Positions 27,198-37,014 of a stretch of 64,000 bases of DNA are shown here, in pieces. Made by a program: the position numbers and the translations under genes. Location: assembly GCA_020086605.1 (NCBI GenBank), contig JACBWW010000007.1, positions 25,127,100 through 25,191,099 of the forward strand, read 5' to 3'. Numbering within the stretch: position 1 is the stretch's first letter; each line of letters starts with the position of its first letter. The DNA comes from Lanius collurio (Eukaryota; Chordata; Aves; Passeriformes; Laniidae). The notes under the pieces were generated by a model, which saw nothing but the letters and a program-made list of their open reading frames with translations, ran no database searches and had not been told where the DNA came from.

Positions 27198-30100
27198 TAC
27201 AAGTACAGCACAAGAAACAGTTGGAGCTCGGAAGAAGTCTCATGCTGGAGGGTAGCTCCATGAGAGGAAGGCAGGAGCACTGCATGGAAGGCTGCTAGCT
27301 CCCAAAAGGCCTCGTGCACAAGAGGCTGCTTGCACCCCAGTGTTCCTTTGCACTGCAAGAGTTCTTGTGATGGGAACAGAGGTGAATCCAAAAAGGAGAC
27401 ATTACAGGAGTGTGCAAAGTGGGAGCACCTGTACCAGTCCCAGGTGCAGGTAAGCCATAGCAGATAGAAGCAGGAATGTAGGCTGCTTTTGTGTCAATAT
27501 TTGTTTTTCTTGAATGCATCATCCAACAAATAGTTTCCTGGAGTCTGGCTGTTACTGTACTCTGTCTGGGCACCTTCCGAGCACACAAGTGCAGCTGCTG
27601 AGTGTGAGTCATGCCAGTGTGATCCACGTCAGCACCAAGAAACTTCAGTACAGGCCATGGAATGGTGGGTTATCCCATGTGAGTGATACCTTCAGCAAGG
27701 ACATAAACCCCAGGGATCTCAGGGCATACCTGAGATATCATTAGCTAGGACAGCCTATATGAAAGATTCTCTCTCTAGCCTCAAGCCATTCATAGGGCTA
27801 TTTCACCAGGATAAAAAGTCTCAGATTTTCTTCGTTTTTTCCAGGGTTTTTGTTTGCAGAGGTTTGTCATTTTTTTGGAGAGCAGTGACGGTTGAATAAC
27901 TGGACCAGCAGCAAAACCACTGAGTTCCTATACTGTCTTTGCCAACTTGTTGCATGACTGACAGCATGTCATTTCACTTTTTGTCTCAGTTTTCTACTAG
28001 TATATGAGGATAACAGTAGTCCAAATGGTTTTGAGAGACTAAATTCACTAATATTCTAAGCCAAAGCCCATTGAAGTCAATGGAAAAGCTCTCAATTACC
28101 ATGAAAGGCTTCAGGCCAGACCTTGCTTCTTCAGTCTTCCAAGAAGCATTTGAAAACCTTTAAAACAGTGCCATATGTGTGCAAAGGTATTGGTGATTAC
28201 AGGACTGAGGAATAAACTTTTCAACTGATACAAGTATACATGAATAATGTTTTTGGAAGGCTCATTTTTAGTGAACGTTACTTCTTCTGGGAAAAAAATA
28301 CATATAAAACAAATAATGTCAATACTCACAATTGTCTTCAGTAATCTAGAAAACAAAGCATTTATTCTGTTAACCACAGACTCCTGTTGGTTTGCAAAAC
28401 ATGCAGATTTGGACAGATCGGAAGGCAATGCAGTCATGTACAATAGCTGTCATTCTTTACTAATTTATGGCCAGTCTTTGCAAACCTTTGTGACAAATTT
28501 CAGTTGATTGACAGCTTGTGGGCAAGAGATACACAAACAGGTTTTAAAGTTCCAAGACAGACCTGATTTTCTCTAATAAGATTTGATTCCTCTGTATAAG
28601 ATTGCCCTAGGAATAGAAGGCCATCATTTACAGTGGTCTATCACTGTTGTGCTCTACAGAGACTGACAGACTTTACTGAATCTCTGGACTAAAGTCAATA
28701 ATCTCTTAGATTTTTTGGGAGACTTTATGGTCACAAGGATCAATGTGATGTCAAGGTCTTCTCTCCATCTGGGTAACATGGTAGAGAAGATCAGCAACCA
28801 ACTGATGTGTAACAGAGAGAAAGCACCAGTGCTGGCAGGGATGATGATTTCTAAGCCTGTTCTGCTGAAGGGAGAGCAGGGAAACCCCAGAGGCTAGGTA
28901 GTTCATGTTGAAGGAAACAAAGAGAAGAAAGAGGAAAGTAGCAATTTTAAAAGCACTTGGAAATGGCTAAAGTTAAAATTTTGAACTATGAGATATTTTT
29001 AAAATAATTTTCAGATTAAGAAAAATTCAGTTGTTGACACTGAACTCATTTAGATACAATCCAGACCACAATGAAAAAATTAAGTCAAATGCTTTAGTGT
29101 TTTCCATAAAAAGATATCCTGTTTCTTCACTATGTGACAATCTTTACCTCATTGTATTTAGAAATCTTCAATATCTGCCTGATTTAAACATCAGAACAAA
29201 GCACTTTCAGTTGAAGTGAAACATATTACTCAGAACAGCTTGCTTGTTCCTCTGTATTTCCAACATGATCAACAAATTAGAACACAACACACACAACATT
29301 ATTCATCCAGTCCTAATTAAATAATTGGTTAGCATAGTTGTGTTCAAGGTTCAGAGTCCTCAACAGTTACAGAGTATAGAAAGAGAGAAAGTGGGAAAGA
29401 TAAGATTGCAGGGGAACTCTAACCCAATAACCCAGATATTTTGCAGGCAGTAAATTCTGAAGTATTCTCTGAGTAATTGACATCACAAATGCTCCAACCT
29501 GAATATATTGATTGCCAAGGTCAGCATTTTAGGCAGCAGCAGCAATCCTCATCCATTAGCCCTGAAATATTGATTTCAATCAGGAAAATAGAAACCAGGG
29601 AAAAAAAATACTCCAGCAATAAAATGATCTTTCTCTATCTTTGTTTCCCAGACACAGAAACAGACATGCTATTCAGAGTATAACAGTATTTATAGGATTG
29701 CTGAAGACCCATATGGATTTCCCATTCCTCAGCCTATTAAACATGCATTTGTATTCAAAATGGCTGAAGAAAATCACTTCAGATGTGAAGCCAGATAACA
29801 GAGAAGAGCTTTGGCTTTACCCTGCTTGATAGAGTAGGATGGATACCAAAACTGCAAACTTTCTTCTTAAAACAATTAGAGAAGGTACAAAGTGGTGTTC
29901 AAATGAAACCTGGTACTTGCCAAATGCTTAATTATATAGCAAACACTAACCACTAAGGAAGTCTTCAGGCTAGAAACTTTCATTAAAGTTGCTTTCTCAA
30001 TGATTATTGCTTCATCTTTTTAAGTGATATTACTTAAAATGAAAAACATTGCAGTTAAACACAATTCACTAGATTTTATAAACCTAGACAGAAGTAAAAA

Positions 30101-31891
30101 TTTTTCCCAAACACTTAAACAGTTCACAGTATGTGTTTTTTTAAAAACAAAAATAACAGTCAATGCCTTTTCTGGCTAAATGTGTGACTAAATATTATTC
30201 AATGCTAATTCATATCACTGGGTGAAACTATGTTGTAGGAAGATGCTTTATTAGGATTAACTATTTTCTAAATCCATATGTAAAAGGGAAAAGTAAACGG
30301 AATTCTCAGAATAACTGACTTCCATGGGCATGATCCTTTTTTAAAAATAACATCTTTGTTTCCTGATAGGAATACTTAATTTTTGCTTCTTTTCTGTCAC
30401 ATGACAAATTTTCAGGAGGAATGTAGTAAGGCTACAATGGAGCTGAGCAAACTTACTGTTGTATGCATATGGGTTTAGTGGCCAAAGGCAGGTGGACAAC
30501 CCCATGTGGAATTAAAAAGCTGGCACCTGCGTGAATAGAGCCATGCAGCAAGAGCTGCAGCAGTCATAACTACAGCAAACAGTGCACAACTGAAAAGTGA
30601 TGGTTGTATCCCAGGAAACTTGAAACACATGCAAAATACAGCATGGTTGGAAGCAAAATTGCTGCCTTTCAATTCAAGGGTGCAGTAAGAAAAGGTAGCA
30701 CAGTCGGTGGCTATATAAAGTAACACTGAGATTAACTTGGCTATTTTTGGTCCCAGCATTTATGTCTGTGAACTATCTGCTGGAACCAGAACAGTATACA
30801 CACTGTATGTTTTCTTTTTACTCTATTCGAGTCACAAAATCAGTCCTGCTTCAACATGTTTGTGTACTGCAGCATTATATCTTGGAAACTTTAGTCCTAA
30901 TAGGTCTTAAATCTATGTTGTCTCTTTCTTCCTGTAAGTTTCCACTATGTATTAGCAGACTACACATGCACAATGCAGATATAGCTCTTTCCTAGAGAAG
31001 AACACAACAGCTCAGTATGATCACATCTTGGACAACAGCAGAGGGAGGAAATTTCTGCCAAAAACACCAGGAAAAAGCACCATGGGAACCATTAGGTTTA
31101 CGCAGAGGAAAAACACATCGTTAATGTGAATGACCAGTGCAATAAAACACTGAAACATATTCCTTTATCAGTTTGTTCCCTTGGGAAAGTGAAGGAGTGA
31201 AGTCACTCACTAAGACTTGCATAAGCTGTTCTAAGGCTCCCAATTTATCTGAATCTGTCTTAAGAAATTACTTGTTTGGAAAGAGGGAGGGAGGGAGGGA
31301 GGGAGGGAGAGAAGAAAAGGGAAGTAGAGGGGGAAAGTAGAAGGGACTAAGCTAAATCCTCTTTTTCTCAGAGGACATCACACTTCAGTATAATGGTGTA
31401 AATAGAAAAAAAATGCAAAGTTGACTATGAGAACAGGCACAAACAGCTCAGCACCTGTTCTACCAGTGTTCCAAAGCAGCCAGGTGCAAGGCAGAAATGG
31501 TCTGCATCGTTTCAATGCCCACACATACAGGTAACTTAGAGCAGGTGGGAAAAAAAAACACTCAGTGATGTGCCAAGGCCCAGTTGCAGCTGGTAGTAAG
31601 CTGCAATGCCTGGTACAGACATGGAGAGATCAGAGAAGCTTTCGCCTGAGCCATGAACATAATTTATTCCACCCTTCCTGAGGGCCAGGGGTCACCTGCT
31701 GTCCCCAGACGTCAGTGCCCACATTATCAGAACAGGACCTAAAGTGATGGGAAATCATTGAAACCTTTAATTTCAACAGTCTTTAGGACAGGTTTTTTCA
31801 TAGAAATATGTTTTTCTCTGGTCTTTAGCTTTCACGGCTTATCCACTGGCTCTCAGCAGTGAGGCAACTACCTTCTACTCTGATTAAATCA
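27198..31891. other. Non-coding DNA, no gene recognised
   Basis: AT-rich DNA between the solo LTR and the provirus-like element. It holds a (GGGA)n tract at 31283-31310. Frames of up to 110 codons (27295-27627 and 28111-28443, both minus) have opposing open frames and no recognisable domain. Confidence 0.7.
31283..31310. repeat. (GGGA)n tetranucleotide microsatellite
   Basis: About seven near-perfect GGGA units inside a longer purine-only strand (to about 31340). It is a polypurine tract capable of unusual DNA structure and is probably length-polymorphic. Confidence 0.9.
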
Positions 31892-31897
31892 ACCATG
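31892..31897. repeat. Target-site duplication, left copy (ACCATG)
   Basis: Directly precedes the TG of the 5' LTR. It matches 34423-34428 (GCCATG) at five of six bases. The length equals the perfect 6-bp duplication at the related solo LTR. Confidence 0.8.
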
Positions 31898-32189
31898 TGT
31901 GGAGGTGCCTCCCCTGAAATCCCAGGGGGAGGGACCCTGCAGGGTACAGGTCTGTCCCTGTCCCTGCTCCCTTGTCACGTGTGCCCCATACCTGTTCCTG
32001 ATTGGGTGGTTTGGGTGCCCGGGCCCGAAGAAGAGACGAGGGTCCCATGAATGGGATCTGCCTGGGAACTCCAGCCACGCGGATGGAGGAATAAAAACAT
32101 CCCTGAACATCTACAAAAATATCGCCTCATCTTTCCTTCCAAGTTCATCGCTGTCTTTATACTTGTTGTGAGGATTCCCAATTACAAAA
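31898..32189 (+). repeat. 5' LTR
   Basis: 292 bp beginning TGTGGAGGTGCCTCCCC and aligning end to end with 34134-34422. I count about 17 substitutions and one 3-base indel between the two, roughly 94% identity. Its 3' end reads ACAAAA where the 3' LTR reads ACAACA, so the terminal CA has mutated. AATAAA at 32090-32095 is the likely polyadenylation signal. Confidence 0.95.
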
Positions 32190-32191
32190 AA

Positions 32192-32209
32192 TGGTGGAGA
32201 AATGCTGGC
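32192..32209 (+). promoter_or_regulatory. Putative retroviral primer-binding site
   Basis: After the LTR and a two-base AA spacer the sequence starts TGGTGGAGAAATGCTGGC. A TGG start two bases after the LTR is the standard position for pairing with the CCA end of a tRNA primer. I could not match the remainder to a particular tRNA by eye, so the primer is unassigned. Confidence 0.6.
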
Positions 32210-32291
32210 AAACGATCCCTGGAGAAGATAATTTGGTGATTTGTGAGTAACTCTCAATATCTCTTCTTGCTTTCGTTTCGATATCCCATCT

Positions 32292-32640
32292 ATGAACAAT
32301 GGAGGACTCATGGAAGGACTCATGGCTGTACGAACCACAAAGAGACATTTGCTTTAAACTTAAAGGTTCTTGAACAGCAATATGTAGATTTTATCTTAAT
32401 TCAAGATAGAACTAAGAACTAACTTAATTCAGAAAGAACTAAGACGCTTCCTAGCATGGCCGTTTAAAAACTTCTATGTTTCTTGGGATTTGATTCTTAC
32501 CAAGGACTTTTGGGAAAATGTTTGGACACAGTTAATTTCTGAATCAAAAAATATGCCAATGCAGGACTATTTCCGTGAATATTACCTGATTACAGAGACT
32601 GTTGAGCAATATTGGCTTTGTCCTGCTGCTGTATCAGCAG
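32292..32640 (+). pseudogene. Decayed Gag matrix-like remnant
   Basis: An ATG at 32292 opens a short frame that stops at 32355. The +2 frame then carries a helical-looking peptide through about 32339-32424, and frame 0 is open from 32400 onward. The second part contains a KELRRFLAW motif (about 32433-32459) and a DFWENVWTQLI motif (about 32502-32534), followed by an acidic/aromatic stretch with YFREYYLITETVEQYW. A hydrophobic helix, a Leu-Arg/Lys-rich helix and an FW..V turn in this order resemble the N-terminal matrix domain of betaretrovirus-like and avian ERVK Gag. At least two frameshifts or stops break it. The identification rests on pattern only. It lies directly upstream of, and partly in frame with, the captured segment. 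Confidence 0.5.
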
Positions 32641-33458
32641 CGAACACGTGGCTGAGCAGCGCACACGTTGCGGAGGGTTACTCCGCCATCCCGGAGACCG
32701 CGCGGCCCCAGCCGAGAGCGCCCAGTGAATTGCGGGTGGTGGCGAGGGAGCTTCCGTGTGTGGGAGAGCCAACAGTGAGGCCAGGCACGGCGGGAGACGG
32801 GGCGGCGGCGAGAGAGGACGTGACGGGAGTAGAGGCAGGAGCAGCGCGGCGGCGCGGGCCCGGCGGTGTTCGCCCTGAGGCAGCAGCGAGGGCAGTGGCG
32901 GCCGAGGTGTGTCCCAGCAATGGCAGCCCCGCGCCGTGTGGCGAGCGACGGTCCGAGCCCTGCACCGAGAAAGGCGGCGGCGATTGTGGCAGTCGCTATG
33001 GCGACCGTGGTGAGACACGCCGAGCAGACCCAGAGGGGTGTGGGGGCGAGCAGGGAGCCGTGCTAGCCCACGGCCACACAGCCGACAGCAGCAGCGGCAG
33101 TGACGGCAGTGCCGGCAGTACAAAGCTGCGCACACGCGAACGCCTCACAGGGCGCGGCCGTGCAGCCACACGAATGCCCGGAAAGCGCGGAGCAGTCATG
33201 AGGAGCTCCAGAGGGGAAGTGAGCTCAGCGCCAAGCAGCGGTGCAAAGGTGGCCAAAGGTGGAGCAGCCAGCAAGGTCAGTGGGCACCAGCACGGCCCAA
33301 CCGGACCCGCACGGCCCCACACAGGATCCCGAGGCGCCCAGACCCTGCGATAGGAACGCGCTGGTGGCCCCAGCCACGGCCATCCCGGCTGTGGCAGCTC
33401 CGATGTGAGAAAAAACAAAAGTGAAAGCGAGAACAAAGGAACTCAGAAAAAAGGATAG
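32641..33458 (+). other. CpG-rich captured segment before the cold-shock domain
   Basis: The composition switches abruptly here from AT-rich to very GC- and CpG-rich. Frame 0 stays open from 32400 to a TAG at 33351-33353 (about 317 codons; first in-frame ATG at 32553). After that TAG the same frame continues to a second TAG at 33456-33458 and then into the cold-shock domain. The predicted protein is rich in Ala, Gly, Arg, Ser and Pro with no domain I can name. Vertebrate Y-box proteins have an Ala/Pro/Gly-rich N-terminal region encoded by GC-rich sequence, so this may be the 5' end of the captured transcript, coding or UTR. GC bias alone also lengthens open frames: a 181-codon minus-strand frame overlaps it. 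A hairpin (GCTGCTG TAT CAGCAGC, 32625-32641) sits at the left border. Confidence 0.5.
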
Positions 33459-33888
33459 GTTATCTCAGCTAGGGTTTTCAGAACTGCAAAATCATATAAT
33501 GCAAAGAAAAATTACAGTTTCTTATTGAAAAACGATACTGGAGAAAGTATTTTTGTCCATAAATCTGCTATTGTGAAAAATAACCCCAAAAGTGATGTTC
33601 CAAGCTTAGAAGAAGGACAAAGAGTAGAATTTAATATTGTGCAGGGAAGAAAGGGCTCACAAGGCAGCATGTGTTACAGGCCCTGGGGGTGCTCCTGTGA
33701 AAGGTAGTAGATATGCTGGACAATATCCCCATAATCCCTATCCTTTCCCTTATCCCTCCTTCCCCTTTTATCCCATGCCCATTTATCCCCCATATATGCC
33801 CAGCCCAAATTTCCCTTTCTGGTTCCCCTCACAAAACCAGGCTTTTCCATTTGCCATGAATTCCTTTGCAATGCCGATGGGGGGATGA
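33459..33888 (+). pseudogene. Y-box (YBX-family) cold-shock domain, broken copy
   Basis: In frame 0 from about 33459 the translation aligns without gaps to the nucleic-acid-binding cold-shock domain of vertebrate Y-box proteins, which package mRNA and bind Y-box DNA. Matches include AKSYN at the KWFN position, KNDTGESIFVHKSAI (RNP2-type FVH intact), KNNP, and GQRVEFNIVQGRKG. One base too many near 33660 moves the homology to frame 1, where it continues as AACVTGPGGAPVKGSRYA, the family signature closing the domain. Frame 0 itself ends at 33705-33707 (TAG). Frame 1 runs on through a tail rich in Pro, Phe and Tyr to TGA at 33886-33888. The usual alternating basic and acidic blocks of YBX C-termini are absent. 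RNP1 is degraded: the KWFN tryptophan is Ser and the GYGF core reads NYSF. There is no intron, though host YBX cold-shock domains are split over several exons, so it was captured from RNA. The NNP and VTGPGG signatures favour YBX over LIN28 or CSDE1. Confidence 0.88.
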
Positions 33889-34116
33889 AAAGGAGGGAGG
33901 GAAGAAATTAACTGTCATTTTCTAAGATTCCAACAGATACAGAAAGGAAAAAAATCCTCTCCTGACTCAGTTCCATCTGAAGCATGCTCAAGTCCTGTCT
34001 CCCTTCTGATGCTCCAAAGAAAATCTCTTTGGTTATTTGGGGACTCAAGAGAGTGGCTTCCTTTCCTTTGAAATTGTTTTGTTGTTTATCCAACTATTTC
34101 CAATGTTATTTTATTT
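33889..34116 (+). other. Non-coding 3' part of the LTR element
   Basis: Between the TGA and the polypurine tract lie about 230 bases with no recognisable domain. They could be the 3' UTR of the captured transcript, an env remnant or both. I see no transmembrane helix or envelope motif. Confidence 0.5.
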
Positions 34117-34128
34117 AAAAAGAAAGGG
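34117..34128 (+). promoter_or_regulatory. Polypurine tract
   Basis: AAAAAGAAAGGG lies five bases upstream of the 3' LTR. This is the expected position and composition for the primer of plus-strand DNA synthesis, and it confirms the orientation of the element. Confidence 0.8.
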
Positions 34129-34133
34129 TGAAT

Positions 34134-34422
34134 TGTGGAGGTGCCTCCCCTGAAATCCCAGGGGGAGGGACCCTTCAGGGTACGGATCTGTCCCTGTCCC
34201 TGCTCCCATGTCACGTGTGCCCCATACCTGTGCCTTGGTTGGTTTGGGTGCCCGGGCCCGAAGAAGAGACGAGGGTCCCATGAATGGGATCTGCCTGGGA
34301 ACTCCAGCCATGAGGCTGGAGGAATAAAATAATCCCTGAACAGCTACAAAAATATTGCCTCATCTTTCCTTCCAAGTTCATCGCTGTCTTTATACTTGTT
34401 GTAAGGATTCTCCATTACAACA
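34134..34422 (+). repeat. 3' LTR
   Basis: 289 bp from TGTGGAGGTGCC to TTACAACA, with intact TG...CA ends. AATAAA lies at 34323-34328. It pairs with 31898-32189 and also aligns with the inverted solo LTR at 26904-27191. Confidence 0.95.
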
Positions 34423-34428
34423 GCCATG
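34423..34428. repeat. Target-site duplication, right copy (GCCATG)
   Basis: Directly follows the CA of the 3' LTR. It differs from the left copy ACCATG at the first base. Confidence 0.8.
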
Positions 34429-36924
34429 GAATGGTAATAATTTTTCAAAAGTGATTTTTAAGAAGGAACTTGAAAATAAAAAGTGATGGGTCAGTAATTA
34501 AAGCAGGATGGCTACCTTTCAACATTCATCCCTAACGTGAGCAAACAAAAAGGAGCAGTAGAAAACTGGCCAACCACTATAGGTGGCCTATACATTAAAT
34601 TCAAAATTGAAGCCCCTCTATATGTAATACTACAGCAATTTGTAATATTATGGAATCTCTATTATGTATTGATTTCCAGCACAACTGGCAGGACTCAGTA
34701 CAAAGGAATCAGGCTTGCTGCTTGCACAAAGGGTCAGCAGTTTCTGTCTTCCCTTCTCTCCAATGGTCTAAAATAGATAAAGCCATCCAAAGCTACTGTT
34801 GTTTTCAATTCTATCCTGTCTATCATGAACCAAAGAGTTCTGTAAAAATCATCCATTCTGCTCTCACTCCATTTTTACAGGAGACACTCAGGTGACTTTA
34901 CTCAAACTTTCCAAATGTATGTCTTCAATAAAAGAGAACAAAATTTCATCCACTGTATAGAAATTCTGGTTAACAATAGACAGAAACTAGCTATCCTCTT
35001 TTACTAAAACATCTGTCAAACATCAAGTTTAGCAGTTCAGCATGGGTGGAAAAAATCTTACAAGGCAATTTATGAGTTCTTCTTTGTCTTCAGAAAAACA
35101 CTTTAAGAGATTTTAACCACTTTTTATTTCTCAGAGAGTCAGTTTAGATAAATATAGCCATCACCAGTGTTTGCAAGTGAGACAAGTAACCAGTGATTAA
35201 ACAGTCAACACCTTTAAGTTGAAGGTATTTCCTTCAAGAGAAGAGAACATTCACTTCTCTGGAGGAATTGGCTTAAACAGAAAGCTCAACTTTTTATCAA
35301 TATTGTTAATATTTTCCACCTCTGACTGCAAGGTAACTAGAATTAGTGGAGTCCATAGCCTAATTTCATTGGGTGCATATTACCTAAATTTTTAAGGATA
35401 AAAGTATAAAACTTGATTGCTTTTGTGCATGTCCCAGCAAGCTGAAAACTCCAGCAACATTGTCTCTACTATCCACTACATTCCTGGCTGGTTGAAGGAT
35501 TATGGCTCTTTTGCCTTCTTACTCTCACATCCTGCTCTAAACCAAATGTTATCCAGCAACATAAAACCCTTTTATACATAAAAAATATGAAAAAAATTAG
35601 GTGGAGTGAATGACAAATATTGGAACGGAGTGAAATCATGCAATCTATGTAGCTACAGGTTGATCTGCCCCTGGGGTGGGCTTGGAAGAACAAACAGGCT
35701 TTGAGAAAGACTCCTGTGGAGATACAAGGACACTTGAGCAATATACAAGTACTGGAGGAAAAGAGCTGTGCAGAAAGTACTCCTGGTAACCACAGATTTA
35801 GCTCTTCAGATACACAAATATGAACAAAATATTCTAGGCTGGGCTCCTGCCTCCTAAAAGAGAGATTTTTCTATCATGTTTTGCATATTTTTAGGTCATT
35901 AGTAATGTATAATGCACATCTTCTATAGCTATTAGGAAATGTCCGTCTTTTTGAGATCATTATGGACACTGACTTTTTGCTTCTGGTTTAGAAAAATGCT
36001 AGGCACATATTGAAGAAGATAACTTGGGAAACAAAACATTTTTTCAGACATACAACAACAAACATACCATGACTGCAAATCCAAACCCGTTTACATCAGT
36101 TACTATATAGAGATGAATATTGATTCCTAAATTCTTATTCCTACACCAGACTATTGAGGCTAAAGAGACTACATGGGGAAAGTTTAACCAAATCCTTTAA
36201 AGGTCCAGCTCAGGCTGTAGCAGTACCTAAACAATAAGTAAATTATAAAAAGATGTTCTTCATGGAAATCAGCCTTTTCCTGCCATAAAACATGGAAAAC
36301 CACTGTAGATGCAGAATAAGCCATTCTTTCCCCTTGTGCAAATGTGTCATTTGTCAGCCAGACCCAGGAGCAGCTGAGTATTGTGATCTAGTACCACTTT
36401 CACAGCTAAAACAGAACAGGAATTGAAAAAGAACCCAAACAAATAGAAAAAGTATTTGAAATGTTTGGAGACAATCCATGTCTAGCCATGGGAATTTCTC
36501 TGCTGACCCCCTCAGACCAACATAAATAATTTATTTCCACAAGTATAATGTCACTGCACATCAAACACATACTGGGGTTAAAGAACCAGGCCAATTCTTT
36601 CCATGTTGCTCTTTTGCATCAATCCCATTAGCTCCCCAGCACACCAGGTCTCTAGTGCAGGAGATGAGTATTTGGGCATTACCATGAGCCTTTGTCCACC
36701 CTCCCTGACAGACTGCGATTTCATGGTCTCTGGGAATATTTATGTTTGTTAATCCATTTTGGATTGCCTCTCCTTTGTTTTACATCTAAATATGATACTC
36801 CCGTGGAAACTGGATTAGCAGGAAAATTTCTTTTATAAATTAATTAAATAATTCCAGTCTTTATTCCTTAGAAAATGAGAAAGCCACAGAAACAAAGACA
36901 TTGGTTATCTTCTATGAAGGGTTT

Positions 36925-37014
36925 TATAGTGCAATAATCATCTATAAATGAACGCTTTCTCGTGTCAAATTTATAAAAGGTAGCAATTAAAATTTTGACA
37001 CGTACTGCACTATA
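36925..37014. repeat. Nested imperfect inverted repeat
   Basis: Outer arms TATAGTGCA (36925-36933) and TGCACTATA (37006-37014) enclose inner arms CGTGTCAAA (36961-36969) and TTTGACACG (36994-37002). On the right the two arms are three bases apart; on the left they are 27 apart. The transcript could fold as a stem with one large bulge. It could be a decayed DNA-transposon palindrome, a structured RNA or chance. Confidence 0.6.

Larger units (their letters stand above)
31898..34422 (+). mobile_element. LTR element carrying a Y-box cold-shock domain
   Basis: A 2.5-kb defective retrovirus-like element. Two direct LTRs enclose about 1.94 kb holding, in order: a putative primer-binding site, a decayed Gag matrix-like frame, a CpG-rich segment, a Y-box cold-shock domain, a Pro/Phe/Tyr-rich tail and a polypurine tract. 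The 6-bp flanks ACCATG (31892-31897) and GCCATG (34423-34428) differ at one base, which supports a single integration. No protease, reverse transcriptase, integrase or envelope is visible, so any movement would have depended on a helper. The layout resembles acute transforming retroviruses, in which a host cDNA replaces most viral genes behind the start of gag. About 17 LTR mismatches and several coding lesions show that it is an old, inactive copy. Confidence 0.9.

Noticed and set aside
32590..33135. 181-codon minus-strand open frame opposite the CpG-rich segment
   Set aside because: GC-rich DNA has few stops, and the predicted peptide is Arg/Ala/Cys/His low-complexity. The element's orientation and the in-frame link to the cold-shock domain favour the + strand.
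31898..34422. Two independent solo LTR insertions around a host Y-box pseudogene
   Set aside because: The LTRs are in the same orientation, share one target duplication across the pair, and have a putative primer-binding site and polypurine tract at the correct inner ends.
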